A DNA stretch of 64,000 nucleotides, from NCBI GenBank assembly GCA_947567425.1, contig CANOLV010000006.1, positions 1-64,000 of the forward strand, written 5' to 3'. Position 1 is the stretch's first letter. The number at the start of each line of letters is the position of its first letter. Of this stretch, positions 25,902 to 34,700 are shown one piece after another. Under the pieces are notes generated by a model. That model saw nothing but the letters and a program-made list of their open reading frames with translations. It made no database searches and had not been told where the DNA came from. This stretch comes from an uncultured Porphyromonadaceae bacterium. GTDB lineage: Bacteria; Bacteroidota; Bacteroidia; Bacteroidales; Muribaculaceae. A program made the position numbers and the translations under genes.

Positions 25902-26534
25902 TCATTTAAAAATAGCGCCGTCAAGAGAGGAATTAACTCCGTATAAGCTCTTAGTTGCCGTTAAATAATGCAATACATAGTTACACTTGTCATTGTCTGA
26001 ATCCCGATAGACTATAATGACAATATTACCGTCGATATAATAAGTGGCAGAGGTCGGATTTTCGTCATTCCAGTCCAATTTGCAGGTATCATCAGAATAA
26101 AATATTATGGCTGGCGGGTATCCTCGACTCCATCGTTTATTACATAATAATTCCTTAGAGAGAACTCCTGTTTTCCTTGCATATAATGCGATAGGTACAT
26201 TTAAAATATCGCTTGAACCAATATTAATCCCATCGACAGAGGCTGTAATTCTAAATGGAGTATTTTGCCAATTGGCATTGTCGAATGTGGTCTCGTTTCC
26301 GATGGTCAGGGACAATACGCCAAAGGCATCCGATGTTGCGGTCGTCTGTTCGTCGCAGATTATAGCTCCTTTACTGTCAGTTATCTTAATGGATACATTG
26401 ACTTTTTCATTTGTCCTGGGTTCTCCGGTATTTGTGTCAAGTAATGACACTTGATACCCTATTTGAGCATTGCCTTGAAATACAAAGCTACTAATAAATA
26501 GTAAAATAATTGTTGTGCTAATTTTCAGTTTCAT
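25902..26534 (-). CDS. Secreted protein: shared N-terminal Ig-like module, lipocalin-like C-terminus
   Basis: A 210-residue exported protein with a signal peptide (cleavage likely after FQGNAQ). Residues about 25-125 form a beta-sandwich-like module (YQVSLLDTNTGEPRTNEKVN to VPIALYARKTG). It resembles the N-terminal module of many Bacteroidetes surface proteins, which typically ends in a motif like LSVPYALYA. The remaining 85 residues are beta-rich (IIFYSDDTCKLDW, YYIDGNIVIIVYRD) and read like a small lipocalin-type ligand domain. The module is identical at DNA level to that of the next gene over 248 bases, while the C-termini differ. Last gene of a four-gene run. Function unknown. Confidence 0.7.
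   Translation of the reverse strand: MKLKISTTIILLFISSFVFQGNAQIGYQVSLLDTNTGEPRTNEKVNVSIKITDSKGAIICDEQTTATSDAFGVLSLTIGNETTFDNANWQNTPFRITASVDGINIGSSDILNVPIALYARKTGVLSKELLCNKRWSRGYPPAIIFYSDDTCKLDWNDENPTSATYYIDGNIVIIVYRDSDNDKCNYVLHYLTATKSLYGVNSSLDGAIFK
26209..26456 (-). repeat. 248-bp direct repeat, copy A
   Basis: This segment reads base for base the same as 26838-27085. It encodes the shared N-terminal module of two neighbouring secreted proteins. The identity stops abruptly at both ends, inside the coding regions, while the signal-peptide and C-terminal parts differ. Confidence 0.9.
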
Positions 26535-26557
26535 ATTATAATTATCTCGCAGGTTAG

Positions 26558-27148
26558 TTAGTCGTCCACCATATATAATTTGCCATTTTTAACGCTGTAA
26601 TGAAAGGCCCATCCGGAATTAGCATTCCGATAGACGTATACATTATTTCCATCTATTTCAAAAGGACATTTTTCTGTACGAGGTTCGTATGGATCAGGAT
26701 CCACGTATGTGGCTATTCCATTTGAGGAAAATGTCATACGACAATTATCATACATACTGACAGTCATATTTGTAAGAATGTCGAGTGTGAGAACTCCTGT
26801 CCGCTTTGCATATTCTGCAATTGGAACTGAAAGGATGTCGCTTGAACCAATATTAATCCCATCGACAGAGGCTGTAATTCTAAATGGAGTATTTTGCCAA
26901 TTGGCATTGTCGAATGTGGTCTCGTTTCCGATGGTCAGGGACAATACGCCAAAGGCATCCGATGTTGCGGTCGTCTGTTCGTCGCAGATTATAGCTCCTT
27001 TACTGTCAGTTATCTTAATGGATACATTGACTTTTTCATTTGTCCTGGGTTCTCCGGTATTTGTGTCAAGTAATGACACTTGATAACCCATTTGTCCGTA
27101 GGCGGTGAATGCCATAAACATGGCAATTATTGAAATGATCTGTTTCAT
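26558..27148 (-). CDS. Secreted protein: shared N-terminal Ig-like module, different lipocalin-like C-terminus
   Basis: A 196-residue exported protein, paralogous to the gene at 25902. Its own signal peptide (IISIIAMFMAFTAYGQ) is followed by the same module. The C-terminal 75 residues differ in sequence but have the same beta-strand pattern (NCRMTFSSNGIATYVDPD, FEIDGNNVYVYRN, FHYSVKNGKLYMVDD), like a half-length lipocalin-type domain. It begins 10 bases after the 698-residue protein gene. The perfect repeat indicates a recent duplication or gene conversion of the constant part. Probable location is the periplasm or cell surface; ligand unknown. Confidence 0.7.
   Translation of the reverse strand: MKQIISIIAMFMAFTAYGQMGYQVSLLDTNTGEPRTNEKVNVSIKITDSKGAIICDEQTTATSDAFGVLSLTIGNETTFDNANWQNTPFRITASVDGINIGSSDILSVPIAEYAKRTGVLTLDILTNMTVSMYDNCRMTFSSNGIATYVDPDPYEPRTEKCPFEIDGNNVYVYRNANSGWAFHYSVKNGKLYMVDD
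26838..27085 (-). repeat. 248-bp direct repeat, copy B
   Basis: Second copy of the segment at 26209-26456, offset by 629 bases, with no mismatch seen on reading through it. It covers residues of the beta-sandwich module only. Confidence 0.9.
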
Positions 27149-27158
27149 GAGTTCTGAA

Positions 27159-29255
27159 TTATTTTCTGCGATATATGTTTATGGTGCTTTTACCTTTTTT
27201 CTTTAAGGCAAGAATATCGTCGGTCAGCTCTATAATGGTATAGGTGAGATTGGAATGTTCGGAATCGTCAAATTTTATTTTTATGTCGCCCGCCTGAGGC
27301 TTATTCAACACAAAAGTGAATGAAGCGCCATTATGTTCACCGCTTAAGTCTGTGTTGAAAATAAGGATTTCTTCCTCGTCTGACGATTCATTTTGCCATG
27401 TCCCATATATCATCGGGCCAAGAACTTCTATTGGCAAGTTAATGCCATACCCTCCGTCAAAACTGAAAAGTTGATTCTTTTTAAACCGTGGAAAGTAATT
27501 GCCGATAAGCATGCAAGTACCGTCATGTGTCTTGGTACGCACGTCCACCGCACCACCTATAATGCTCGCTCCTGCGACCTTTGCATGTGCAAAGTAATTG
27601 TAGTACATATTCTTAGATGCATAGGACGGCTTAGCTTTAATGACGAAACCGTCATAATTGAACACAGGATTGATATAAGTGTTTTCAAGTTTGTTGTAAG
27701 GTAAGGCAATTCCTTCAAAACTATGCGTCAATCCCAACGGCTCATCATTATTGGCATCCAATACTTCATCAAGAAAGGCTGTGGCTATAGGCTCTTCGTT
27801 ACCCTCTGTTTCGACGTTAAATCCCACCTCTACCGGATATACGATTGGTTCGCTGACCTCGGTGCGGGTCACTAAACTTTGTGCACTTGTTGTAATACAA
27901 GTCGTATTCTCAAAAGGAGGGAAAAGATTATGTTCTTGTTTTAAAAAATCAAAGCTTAATTTAGGACCTATATCTTCTGTCTCAAATTCTTGGTTGAATA
28001 AATTCTCGAGGGTTTTATAATATAGGAATATCTGCCAGTCTATTCCGATAGATGCGGCAAGGACACCTTTGGCATAAGTCTCAGGATTATAAATTTCACT
28101 CAGATTCCTCAACACTCCATATCCCAGTTCTCCTGTAAACCGAGGTCCTGCATTAACTCTAATCCCGGCTCCTGCAAGATCGCCGATTAAACCAAATCTT
28201 GCGGCTATCTCCAGTCCGGTAAAAATTTCTCCATCCAGCTGAATATATGTCTTTACTTGGCCTAAATCATCGGGCTCAGCGTTATTGCGCATCACGAGGG
28301 GTTCGGAGAATATGTTTGAACCGTTCTGACGAGTCCATTCATACATTATGGCAAATTCCCGCGTCAAGTCAAGTTTGAGCTTCAAAGCCGCTTCAATTTT
28401 TAAAAATGCGGCAAAGTCAAACGATGGGATAAATACGAGAGCAATCGGCGTGAGCGTCCGTGTCCGTTCTAAGTATGTTTTCTTTGACTCAGTCTTATCG
28501 AGGTCAATATTAAGCCCGATCTCAGCCTTAGGTTTCAATATACACTGCAGATGATAGAAGTGTCTGCGGGGGTTAAACACCACGTCAGTAAATTCTACAT
28601 CTAATGATATACCCGCGTTGACATAATCTGTACTTAGGTTAATGCTTCCCAAATTACCATTATAGCCGGGAGCATGGCTCATAATCTTAGCCATCTTCTG
28701 TAATTCCGGATCAGATGAGTCGCCGGCATAGAAATACTCTGAAAATATTTCAGATGGGTCTACAGTCTCGATGTTAATTCTGACACCGTCGGACTCTCTG
28801 CTTGAAGATGTAACTCGAGCGCAGACGCCGACGGGAAACAATTCGGTAATTTGTCCATAAAAAATAAGTTCTCCAACATCAGGTACAACAGATGACGGTG
28901 CCGCAATAGAGTAAAGAATTGATTTCCCATTGTATGATTTGATGTGGGGCATATCAATGTCGTCTTTTAAAACCCTTACATTTGGCTTTATTTCCAATCT
29001 GTTGCGGCTGCCAAATGCCACACTGTCAATCTCTGCTATTGGAATGGCGCGTTTAATGTCTCCATGGGATTGAAAAACCTGGCATAATCCGAGTGAATCG
29101 TTGTTTTCAATAGTGATTGATTGTATACTGTCGGTATAGAAAAGGTTGACTTCTCCTGAATTGCGGAATACAAGCAACTGCTTATGCGGAGTTTCAGAAG
29201 CGTATGATATCAAGAATGTCAACGTGGCTACAAGTATGAAGAAGATCTTTTTCAT
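27159..29255 (-). CDS. Large secreted protein of unknown function
   Basis: A 698-residue exported protein not recognised as a known family. After a signal peptide (IFFILVATLTFLISYAS) comes a short module with the pattern IPIAEIDSVAFGSRN, seen at the N-terminus of many Bacteroidetes surface proteins. A long beta-rich central part follows (about residues 95-560), with alternating hydrophobic stretches such as AAFLKIEAALKLKLDLTREF and FTGLEIAARFGLIGDLAGAG. The last 80 residues (IYGTWQNESSDEEEILIF to STINIYRRK) look like a lipocalin-type domain, as in the two smaller downstream proteins. Its start overlaps the preceding gene by 4 bases (ATGA). An outer-membrane or surface role is likely. Confidence 0.65.
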   Translation of the reverse strand: MKKIFFILVATLTFLISYASETPHKQLLVFRNSGEVNLFYTDSIQSITIENNDSLGLCQVFQSHGDIKRAIPIAEIDSVAFGSRNRLEIKPNVRVLKDDIDMPHIKSYNGKSILYSIAAPSSVVPDVGELIFYGQITELFPVGVCARVTSSSRESDGVRINIETVDPSEIFSEYFYAGDSSDPELQKMAKIMSHAPGYNGNLGSINLSTDYVNAGISLDVEFTDVVFNPRRHFYHLQCILKPKAEIGLNIDLDKTESKKTYLERTRTLTPIALVFIPSFDFAAFLKIEAALKLKLDLTREFAIMYEWTRQNGSNIFSEPLVMRNNAEPDDLGQVKTYIQLDGEIFTGLEIAARFGLIGDLAGAGIRVNAGPRFTGELGYGVLRNLSEIYNPETYAKGVLAASIGIDWQIFLYYKTLENLFNQEFETEDIGPKLSFDFLKQEHNLFPPFENTTCITTSAQSLVTRTEVSEPIVYPVEVGFNVETEGNEEPIATAFLDEVLDANNDEPLGLTHSFEGIALPYNKLENTYINPVFNYDGFVIKAKPSYASKNMYYNYFAHAKVAGASIIGGAVDVRTKTHDGTCMLIGNYFPRFKKNQLFSFDGGYGINLPIEVLGPMIYGTWQNESSDEEEILIFNTDLSGEHNGASFTFVLNKPQAGDIKIKFDDSEHSNLTYTIIELTDDILALKKKGKSTINIYRRK

Positions 29256-29725
29256 TTTTTGATGAACTTTAATGTGGAACGCTGAAAACTTAACAAGTAA
29301 ACTCCTGCGGTTAAATCCGTAATATCAATTCGTGTCGGTTGACAAGCATTATCAACCTTAAAAGTCTTAATTTGAGTACCTTTAGTATCGTAAATTGAAC
29401 ACTTTGAGTCGATCATATTTCCGGTATTGCGATAAATCACTATTTCATTGTCCTTAAACACCACATAGGGTGCATCACCATATATGTTGTTGACCGATGA
29501 TTCCTCTGAGTTGCCGAAGCTATAGCTGACAATATCGTCAATCAGATAGCTTTTTGAGTCAATAACTATTGACTCACCCTCAAAGTGGATTTGAGGTTTT
29601 TCTTCCAGCATGACACAACTTAAGGAATTATCGGCATGCTTTAACCAAATGCAGTTGATTTCAGATTTTGCAAAAGCTGTCACTGAAAAGGTGATGATTA
29701 AAAAACTAATAAAATAAATTCTCAT
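29252..29725 (-). CDS. Secreted protein with a C-terminal sorting-domain-like end
   Basis: A 157-residue exported protein (signal peptide FISFLIITFSVTAFAKS). Residues 22-70 carry the same Bacteroidetes surface module as its neighbour (CVMLEEKPQIHFEGESIVI, then LIDDIVSYSFGN). The last 75 residues resemble a type A C-terminal sorting domain of the type IX secretion system: CSIYDTKGTQIKTFKV, then ITDLTAGVYLLSF and a basic end FIKK. Whether this organism has a type IX system cannot be seen here, and related domains persist in species that lack it. It is the first gene of the four-gene run and overlaps the next by 4 bases. Confidence 0.65.
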   Translation of the reverse strand: MRIYFISFLIITFSVTAFAKSEINCIWLKHADNSLSCVMLEEKPQIHFEGESIVIDSKSYLIDDIVSYSFGNSEESSVNNIYGDAPYVVFKDNEIVIYRNTGNMIDSKCSIYDTKGTQIKTFKVDNACQPTRIDITDLTAGVYLLSFQRSTLKFIKK

Positions 29726-29746
29726 TATGATTGGGGAGTGTTAAAA

Positions 29747-29854
29747 TTATCTGTTCATCCAAATGCGTAACCAGTAGTCATAGTCCACATCGTTAAAATA
29801 ATTCGGCAGAGAGCCATTATAAGTAGACTTTGCAAATGGTATGCGGTAGCTAAG
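29747..29854 (-). pseudogene. Possible coding remnant (C-terminal tail only)
   Basis: On the minus strand a 35-codon open stretch between two stops reads with protein-like composition (ending STYNGSLPNYFNDVDYDYW, then LRIWMNR and a stop) but has no ATG and no start signal. It lies in the 278-base gap between the anti-sigma gene and the four-gene run. It could be the broken tail of a deleted gene. No family recognised. Confidence 0.25.
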
Positions 29855-30003
29855 TTAAAACTTTTTGCGCTCACAACAAAGCGATTTACTGGAAATCATC
29901 AAAAATAACCGGCTCCAGGCTTTTCGGATTTAATATTTCCCGATTCGATTATGTTCGTTGTATCGTCAAATTATAAGGAGAGCCGCAGAGTTGTATGTGT
30001 ATG

Positions 30004-30969
30004 TCATTTGATAAATATGCTGTCGCCGCGCAGCTCGGTCTTGACATGGAATACTTTTTCGATGATTCTTAATGATTTATCAAGGTCGTTAGTCGGGATT
30101 GGGCCTGTGAACAGTTCGGAATCCAATGATGGAGCGGCAATGACATTTTTGCCGTAGTAAAGTTCTATCGCATTTACGATGTCGCTGAACCGTCGTGATT
30201 CGAAGCGTATGTCTGTGGGTCCGATAGAATATCTGTGGCCGGCATCATTCCGATACACATTTATTTCGCCATTTAATTTGGATATGAATGCTGTTTCTCC
30301 CGGTTTCATTTCCATGTCCTTATGGTATGTAGGTACGGATACTTTTATGGCGCCTTTTTCGAGATATATCTCTACCTGGTCAGAACTGTTTCTGCTATGG
30401 AGATTGAACGTAGTGCCTAATACCGTAATTTCGACAAATTCCGTGGATATGATAAATGGATTACCCGAGATTTTGGCTATTTGAAACAAACCTTCACCTT
30501 CCCAATTGATAGATCTTATCGTGTCGTTAAACGACGACAGCTTATAGCATATCGTAGATGCCGGGCCAAGCTTTATGGTGCTGCCGTCGGGAAGAGTGGC
30601 ATTTGCCGACTCGCCATTTGAAGTGCTGATTGAGATTTCTTTTGTGATGATATCCTCATATATGCCGTAATTTGACGATTGGATGAAGAAGTATATGCTT
30701 ACGATGACGAGAATCGGTATTACTGCGGCCGCTATGCCGAGATATACCCTGTACTTCTTGTATCGGCGGCTGTTGTCGGAATTTATATCGGAAAGGATGT
30801 TTTCGTATATCGAATCTATGTCGAGATCCGTATCGTCATGAATATCCCCGATGCTGTTTAGTCCGGCATCGAGTTCTTCATCGGTCATAGCTTTTGCTTC
30901 CTCAATGAATGCCTTAAGCTCTTCCGAGTTTAATTCGTTATCGTGAAATTGTCTGAACTTGTCATTCAT
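30004..30969 (-). CDS. FecR-type anti-sigma factor
   Basis: A 321-residue inner-membrane regulator that holds the adjacent ECF sigma factor and, on a signal from the outer-membrane receptor, releases or activates it. The N-terminal 75 residues are cytoplasmic and helical, a single membrane segment follows (YLGIAAAVIPILVIVSIYFF), and then come the periplasmic FecR domain (TSNGESANATLPDGSTIKLG, GTTFNLHSRNSS, KPGETAFISK) and the DUF4974 C-terminal domain (IRFESRRFSDIVNAIELYYG). This is the standard Bacteroidetes architecture. It begins 15 bases after the sigma gene, on the opposite strand to the SusC gene it should sense. Confidence 0.93.
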   Translation of the reverse strand: MNDKFRQFHDNELNSEELKAFIEEAKAMTDEELDAGLNSIGDIHDDTDLDIDSIYENILSDINSDNSRRYKKYRVYLGIAAAVIPILVIVSIYFFIQSSNYGIYEDIITKEISISTSNGESANATLPDGSTIKLGPASTICYKLSSFNDTIRSINWEGEGLFQIAKISGNPFIISTEFVEITVLGTTFNLHSRNSSDQVEIYLEKGAIKVSVPTYHKDMEMKPGETAFISKLNGEINVYRNDAGHRYSIGPTDIRFESRRFSDIVNAIELYYGKNVIAAPSLDSELFTGPIPTNDLDKSLRIIEKVFHVKTELRGDSIFIK

Positions 30970-30984
30970 AATTTGAAATGATTG

Positions 30985-31548
30985 TTATGATCGCCAGTCG
31001 ATAGTTCTGGCCAGTTTATCCTTTAATATTTTTAATCCTGCAGACAGGCCGTTTCTGACAGTCTTTTCCGATAGGCCCATCTGTATGGCTATTTCTGTAT
31101 TTGACATTCCTTTCAAGCGTGACATCACGATCATTTGACGCTGCTTGGAGGGAAGAGATTCGATTATCTTATTGAATACGCGCAAAAAGTCCTTATACTC
31201 CAGCGAATAATTATCTTTTGACGATATTATATTCTGATATTCCAGATAATCCTCATAGATGGGACTGCTCAACCGTTTGCGGAATATGTCGATTCGACGT
31301 TTATATGCCCAGGAATACAAAAGTGTCGATAAGCTTTTGCGGGGGTCGATATTCTCCCGATGGTTCCAGAGATAAAGAAATATATCCTGGACAATCTCTT
31401 CAGCATCCTGAGTGCCTACCGTGGCTTTACTGAGGTAATTAATCAGACGCCGCACGTACAGTCTATAAATGGCATTGAACGCCTTGATGGAACCTTTCCG
31501 CATTGATTCCACTAAGAGTTGTTCCGATATGTCGTTGTTTGTATCCAA
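30985..31548 (-). CDS. ECF sigma factor (FecI-like, Bacteroidetes SusCD-linked type)
   Basis: An alternative sigma factor of about 187 residues. Region 2 is at residues about 20-85 (AFNAIYRLYVRRLINYLSKA, then TQDAEEIVQDIFLYLWNHRE), and region 4 is the helix-turn-helix LPSKQRQMIVMSRLKGMSNT plus EIAIQMGLSEKTVRNGLSAG. The open frame runs back to an ATG at 31662, but a consensus promoter (31569-31598) lies inside that extension, so transcription would start after it. A TTG at 31548 (then DTNNDISEQLL) gives the normal FecI-like N-terminus and is chosen; the next ATG at 31500 would cut into region 2. It should direct transcription of the divergent SusCD genes. Confidence 0.85.
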   Translation of the reverse strand: MDTNNDISEQLLVESMRKGSIKAFNAIYRLYVRRLINYLSKATVGTQDAEEIVQDIFLYLWNHRENIDPRKSLSTLLYSWAYKRRIDIFRKRLSSPIYEDYLEYQNIISSKDNYSLEYKDFLRVFNKIIESLPSKQRQMIVMSRLKGMSNTEIAIQMGLSEKTVRNGLSAGLKILKDKLARTIDWRS

Positions 31549-31568
31549 TAGTCTTGTTGAAAATGTTG

Positions 31569-31598
31569 CAAAATTAATTGAAAATCCAATAAGGCCAA
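31569..31598 (-). promoter_or_regulatory. Promoter for the sigma/anti-sigma operon
   Basis: On the minus strand TTG (31598-31596), a 19-base spacer and TAATTTTG (31576-31569) match the primary-sigma consensus. Transcription would begin near 31560, only about a dozen bases before the proposed TTG start codon. Confidence 0.65.
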
Positions 31599-31615
31599 TA
31601 GGGATGGTGTAAAAA

Positions 31616-31631
31616 CTAAAATATGTTTTAG
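31616..31631. promoter_or_regulatory. Short palindrome in the sigma-SusC divergent region
   Basis: CTAAAATATGTTTTAG is an inverted repeat with 6-bp arms and a 4-base centre, placed between the sigma promoter and the SusC start. It could be an operator or part of an ECF-dependent promoter for SusC. AT-rich palindromes of this size also occur by chance, so this is tentative. Confidence 0.3.
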
Positions 31632-31711
31632 AACATAAAAAAATGTCGGGACATAACGGCACCTGTTACGAATGCCATATTGAAACAAATTCATCAACTA
31701 ACCTTAATTAC

Positions 31712-34700
31712 ATGAATAGTAGATTTTACATTCGTATTGCCTCAATTATCATATTGAGTTTTACATCTATCCTGCACGCGGGTGCCGTGAAGACACAGAA
31801 TGTGACGGTAAGCATCGAGAACGGAACTTTAAAAAGTCTGTTCAAGATGATAGAAGAACAAACGTCATACGAGTTTTCATATAAGGATAATGCCGTCGAC
31901 AGTGTGGTAGGATTGACATTTAAAATGAACAATGCTCCAGTGTCAAAAGTCCTGGACAGGGTGTTTAAGAACCGCAATTTGGAATATCATATCATTTCGG
32001 GCCATTTGATAGTGGTGACTGATAAAGTCAATACTGACCCGTCAGGCCGGAATGCAGGTAAGGAGATGATATCCGGAGAGGTGTTTGATGGATCGGGCCA
32101 GCCTGCGATCGGTGCCACGGTCATGGTGAAAGGTACGAATCATGGCACTTCGACAGATGTGGACGGGAAATACTATCTGTCGGACGTTCCCGAAGATGCA
32201 GTTGTAGTGGTGTCGCTTATTGGATGCCAGCCGGTTGAGATTCCGGTTTCCGACACGGGTTCATTGGCTAAGATAGAGCTTAAGGACGATGCAAAATTGC
32301 TGGATGAAGTGGTTGTGGTCGGTTATGGAACCCAAAAGAAGTCGGATGTTACCGGTTCGGTGGCGCGTGTAAAGCTCGGCGACGTGGCCACTTCACCTAA
32401 TGCCAGCATCGTTTCGGCACTCCAAGGTGCCGTGGCAGGACTAAATATAGGTCAGGTCAATTCCGCCGGCGGCTCGGCCAATATCGAAGTCCGCGGCCGC
32501 TCAACTCTTAACGGCAACACAAATGTGCTGATAGTCCTGGATGGAATAGTCTACAATGGAACAATGGCATCGCTGAATCCTGCCGACATAGAGTCGATCG
32601 ATGTCCTTAAGGATGCCAGTTCTAAGGCTATATATGGAGCTTCCGCTTCAAATGGAGTGATTTTGATCACTTCAAAGAAAGGCGTCAGAGGAAAACCTGT
32701 TGTGAATCTTTCAGCATCTTTCGCCTTCCAGTCGCCTACTAAAAAGCTTCATCCGATGAACAGGGAGCAGAAGATACGTTCGTTGTACGATTACTATTGG
32801 AATGACGGCGGCTATGTTCAGAATTCCAATGGAGACTGGGTTGTCAATGCCGATTTTGACGTGGCTTCAAAGGTTGAGGCAACACAGGTGGACGGCTACA
32901 ACAGCGGGTTGGACTTCGATTGGGTGGATGCCGGTACACAGGACAGCTATTATATGAACTATCAGTTCAGCGTAAGTCAGCAGACAGACCAGACGCGTTA
33001 CTACATATCTCTCGGTTGGACCGATCAGCACGGATATATACTTAATGATAACTTTGACAGGAAAAATGCCCGTGTGAATATCGAAAGTTCCATATTCCCA
33101 TGGATGAGAATCGGCACACAGACTTTTGGCTCATTCATGAACTATTCGGGATCGTCTCCTAACTTGCATGATCTTTACATCTATAGCCCTTTGAATTCCC
33201 CCTGCGACTCTGATGGCAATTTCGTTTACCAGCCGAACGGTACGCTTGTCAATCCATTGATCTCCACAGACAGCAGTGATAAGAATCTGCAGAATCAACT
33301 TTCGGCACTTGCTTATGTAGATATTGATTTCCCATTTCTTAAGGGATTGAATTATAGGATGAACTGGGGTAACAACTACAAGTGGAATCAGCATTTCTAC
33401 AGCAGCGAATGGGGCGCCAACCTGAAAGGGAATGCCTATAAAAATACAAGTTCGACCTACGATTATACATTTGACAATATATTTACATACCGTGGCATTA
33501 TTGCGGATAAGCACAAATTTGACATAACGGCGGTGTTCGGATGGCGTAAACAGTCATACGAGTATACTGGTTCGACAGGCGAGCAGTTTACAGACTTATC
33601 GTTGGGATACAACAATCTCGGCCTGGCTACAATCCAAAAGATAACCTCAAGTGCATGGCAGGAACAGTATGAATATCAGATGGGTCGTGTAAATTATAAT
33701 TTTGACAACCGTTATCTGTTGACTGCAACGCTTCGCCGTGACGGCTTCTCAGGATTCTCAGCCGCCAACCGCTATGGACTTTTCCCTTCGTGTGCAGTAG
33801 GCAGGGTGCTTTCTAATGAGAAATTTTTCAGGTATGACAAAGTTGACAATTTAAAGGTTAGGGTATCGTATGGTTCCAACGGCAATCTGACAAACCGCTA
33901 TTCGTCGCTTGCCACCATGCAGAATGACAAATATGTATTTGGCGACGGCGGCCAGACGTCGTTTGGGCAGCACATGCATAGCATGCCCTCCAACCTGAAA
34001 TGGGAATCTACAAGAGGAATGAACTATGGTTTTGACCTGGCGATGTTTGACTATCGTCTGAATGTCGGATTTGACTATTACCGCATGACCACCGATAATC
34101 TGCTTTGGAGCGTGCGCATTCCTTCAATCACCGGTTTCGAGACCATCTTGTCGAATATCGGTAATCTGCAGAACCGGGGAGTAGAAATCTCTATCGACGG
34201 CGACATAATCCGCAATCGTGAATGGAGGTGGAATGTAGGTCTGAACTTCTCCCGGAACGTAAACAAGATAACAAAGCTTCTTGGCGATGTTGACGGCGAC
34301 GGAAAGGAGGACGATCTCGTGGCGAGCGGTCTGTTCATCGGTCATTCGAACAACGTCATATATGACTATAACGTACTCGGTCTATGGGGTACTGAGGATG
34401 AAAAGAATGGTATCATTCCGGCAGGGACCTATGTGGGATGTGAAAGAATCGAAGACCTGGACGACAGCGGCTCGATCGACGCTACTAACGACAGGAAGAT
34501 AATCGGCTCGAAGGATCCGTCGTTCCGTGCAAGTCTGACGTGCAATGTGTCGTATAAGCAATGGAGCCTTTATGCGATGTTCAATTCAATTGTCGGTGTT
34601 AAGGACAACTATTTGGGTAATAATAACCCGCTGTCGGACCTTGCCAACAACTCGGGCGACAACTTTATCAAGCACAATATGTTTACCGAGGTTGATTATT

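Noticed and set aside
31643-31711. Upstream ATG extension of SusC
   Set aside because: It adds 23 polar residues before a proper signal peptide and lies inside the divergent regulatory region.
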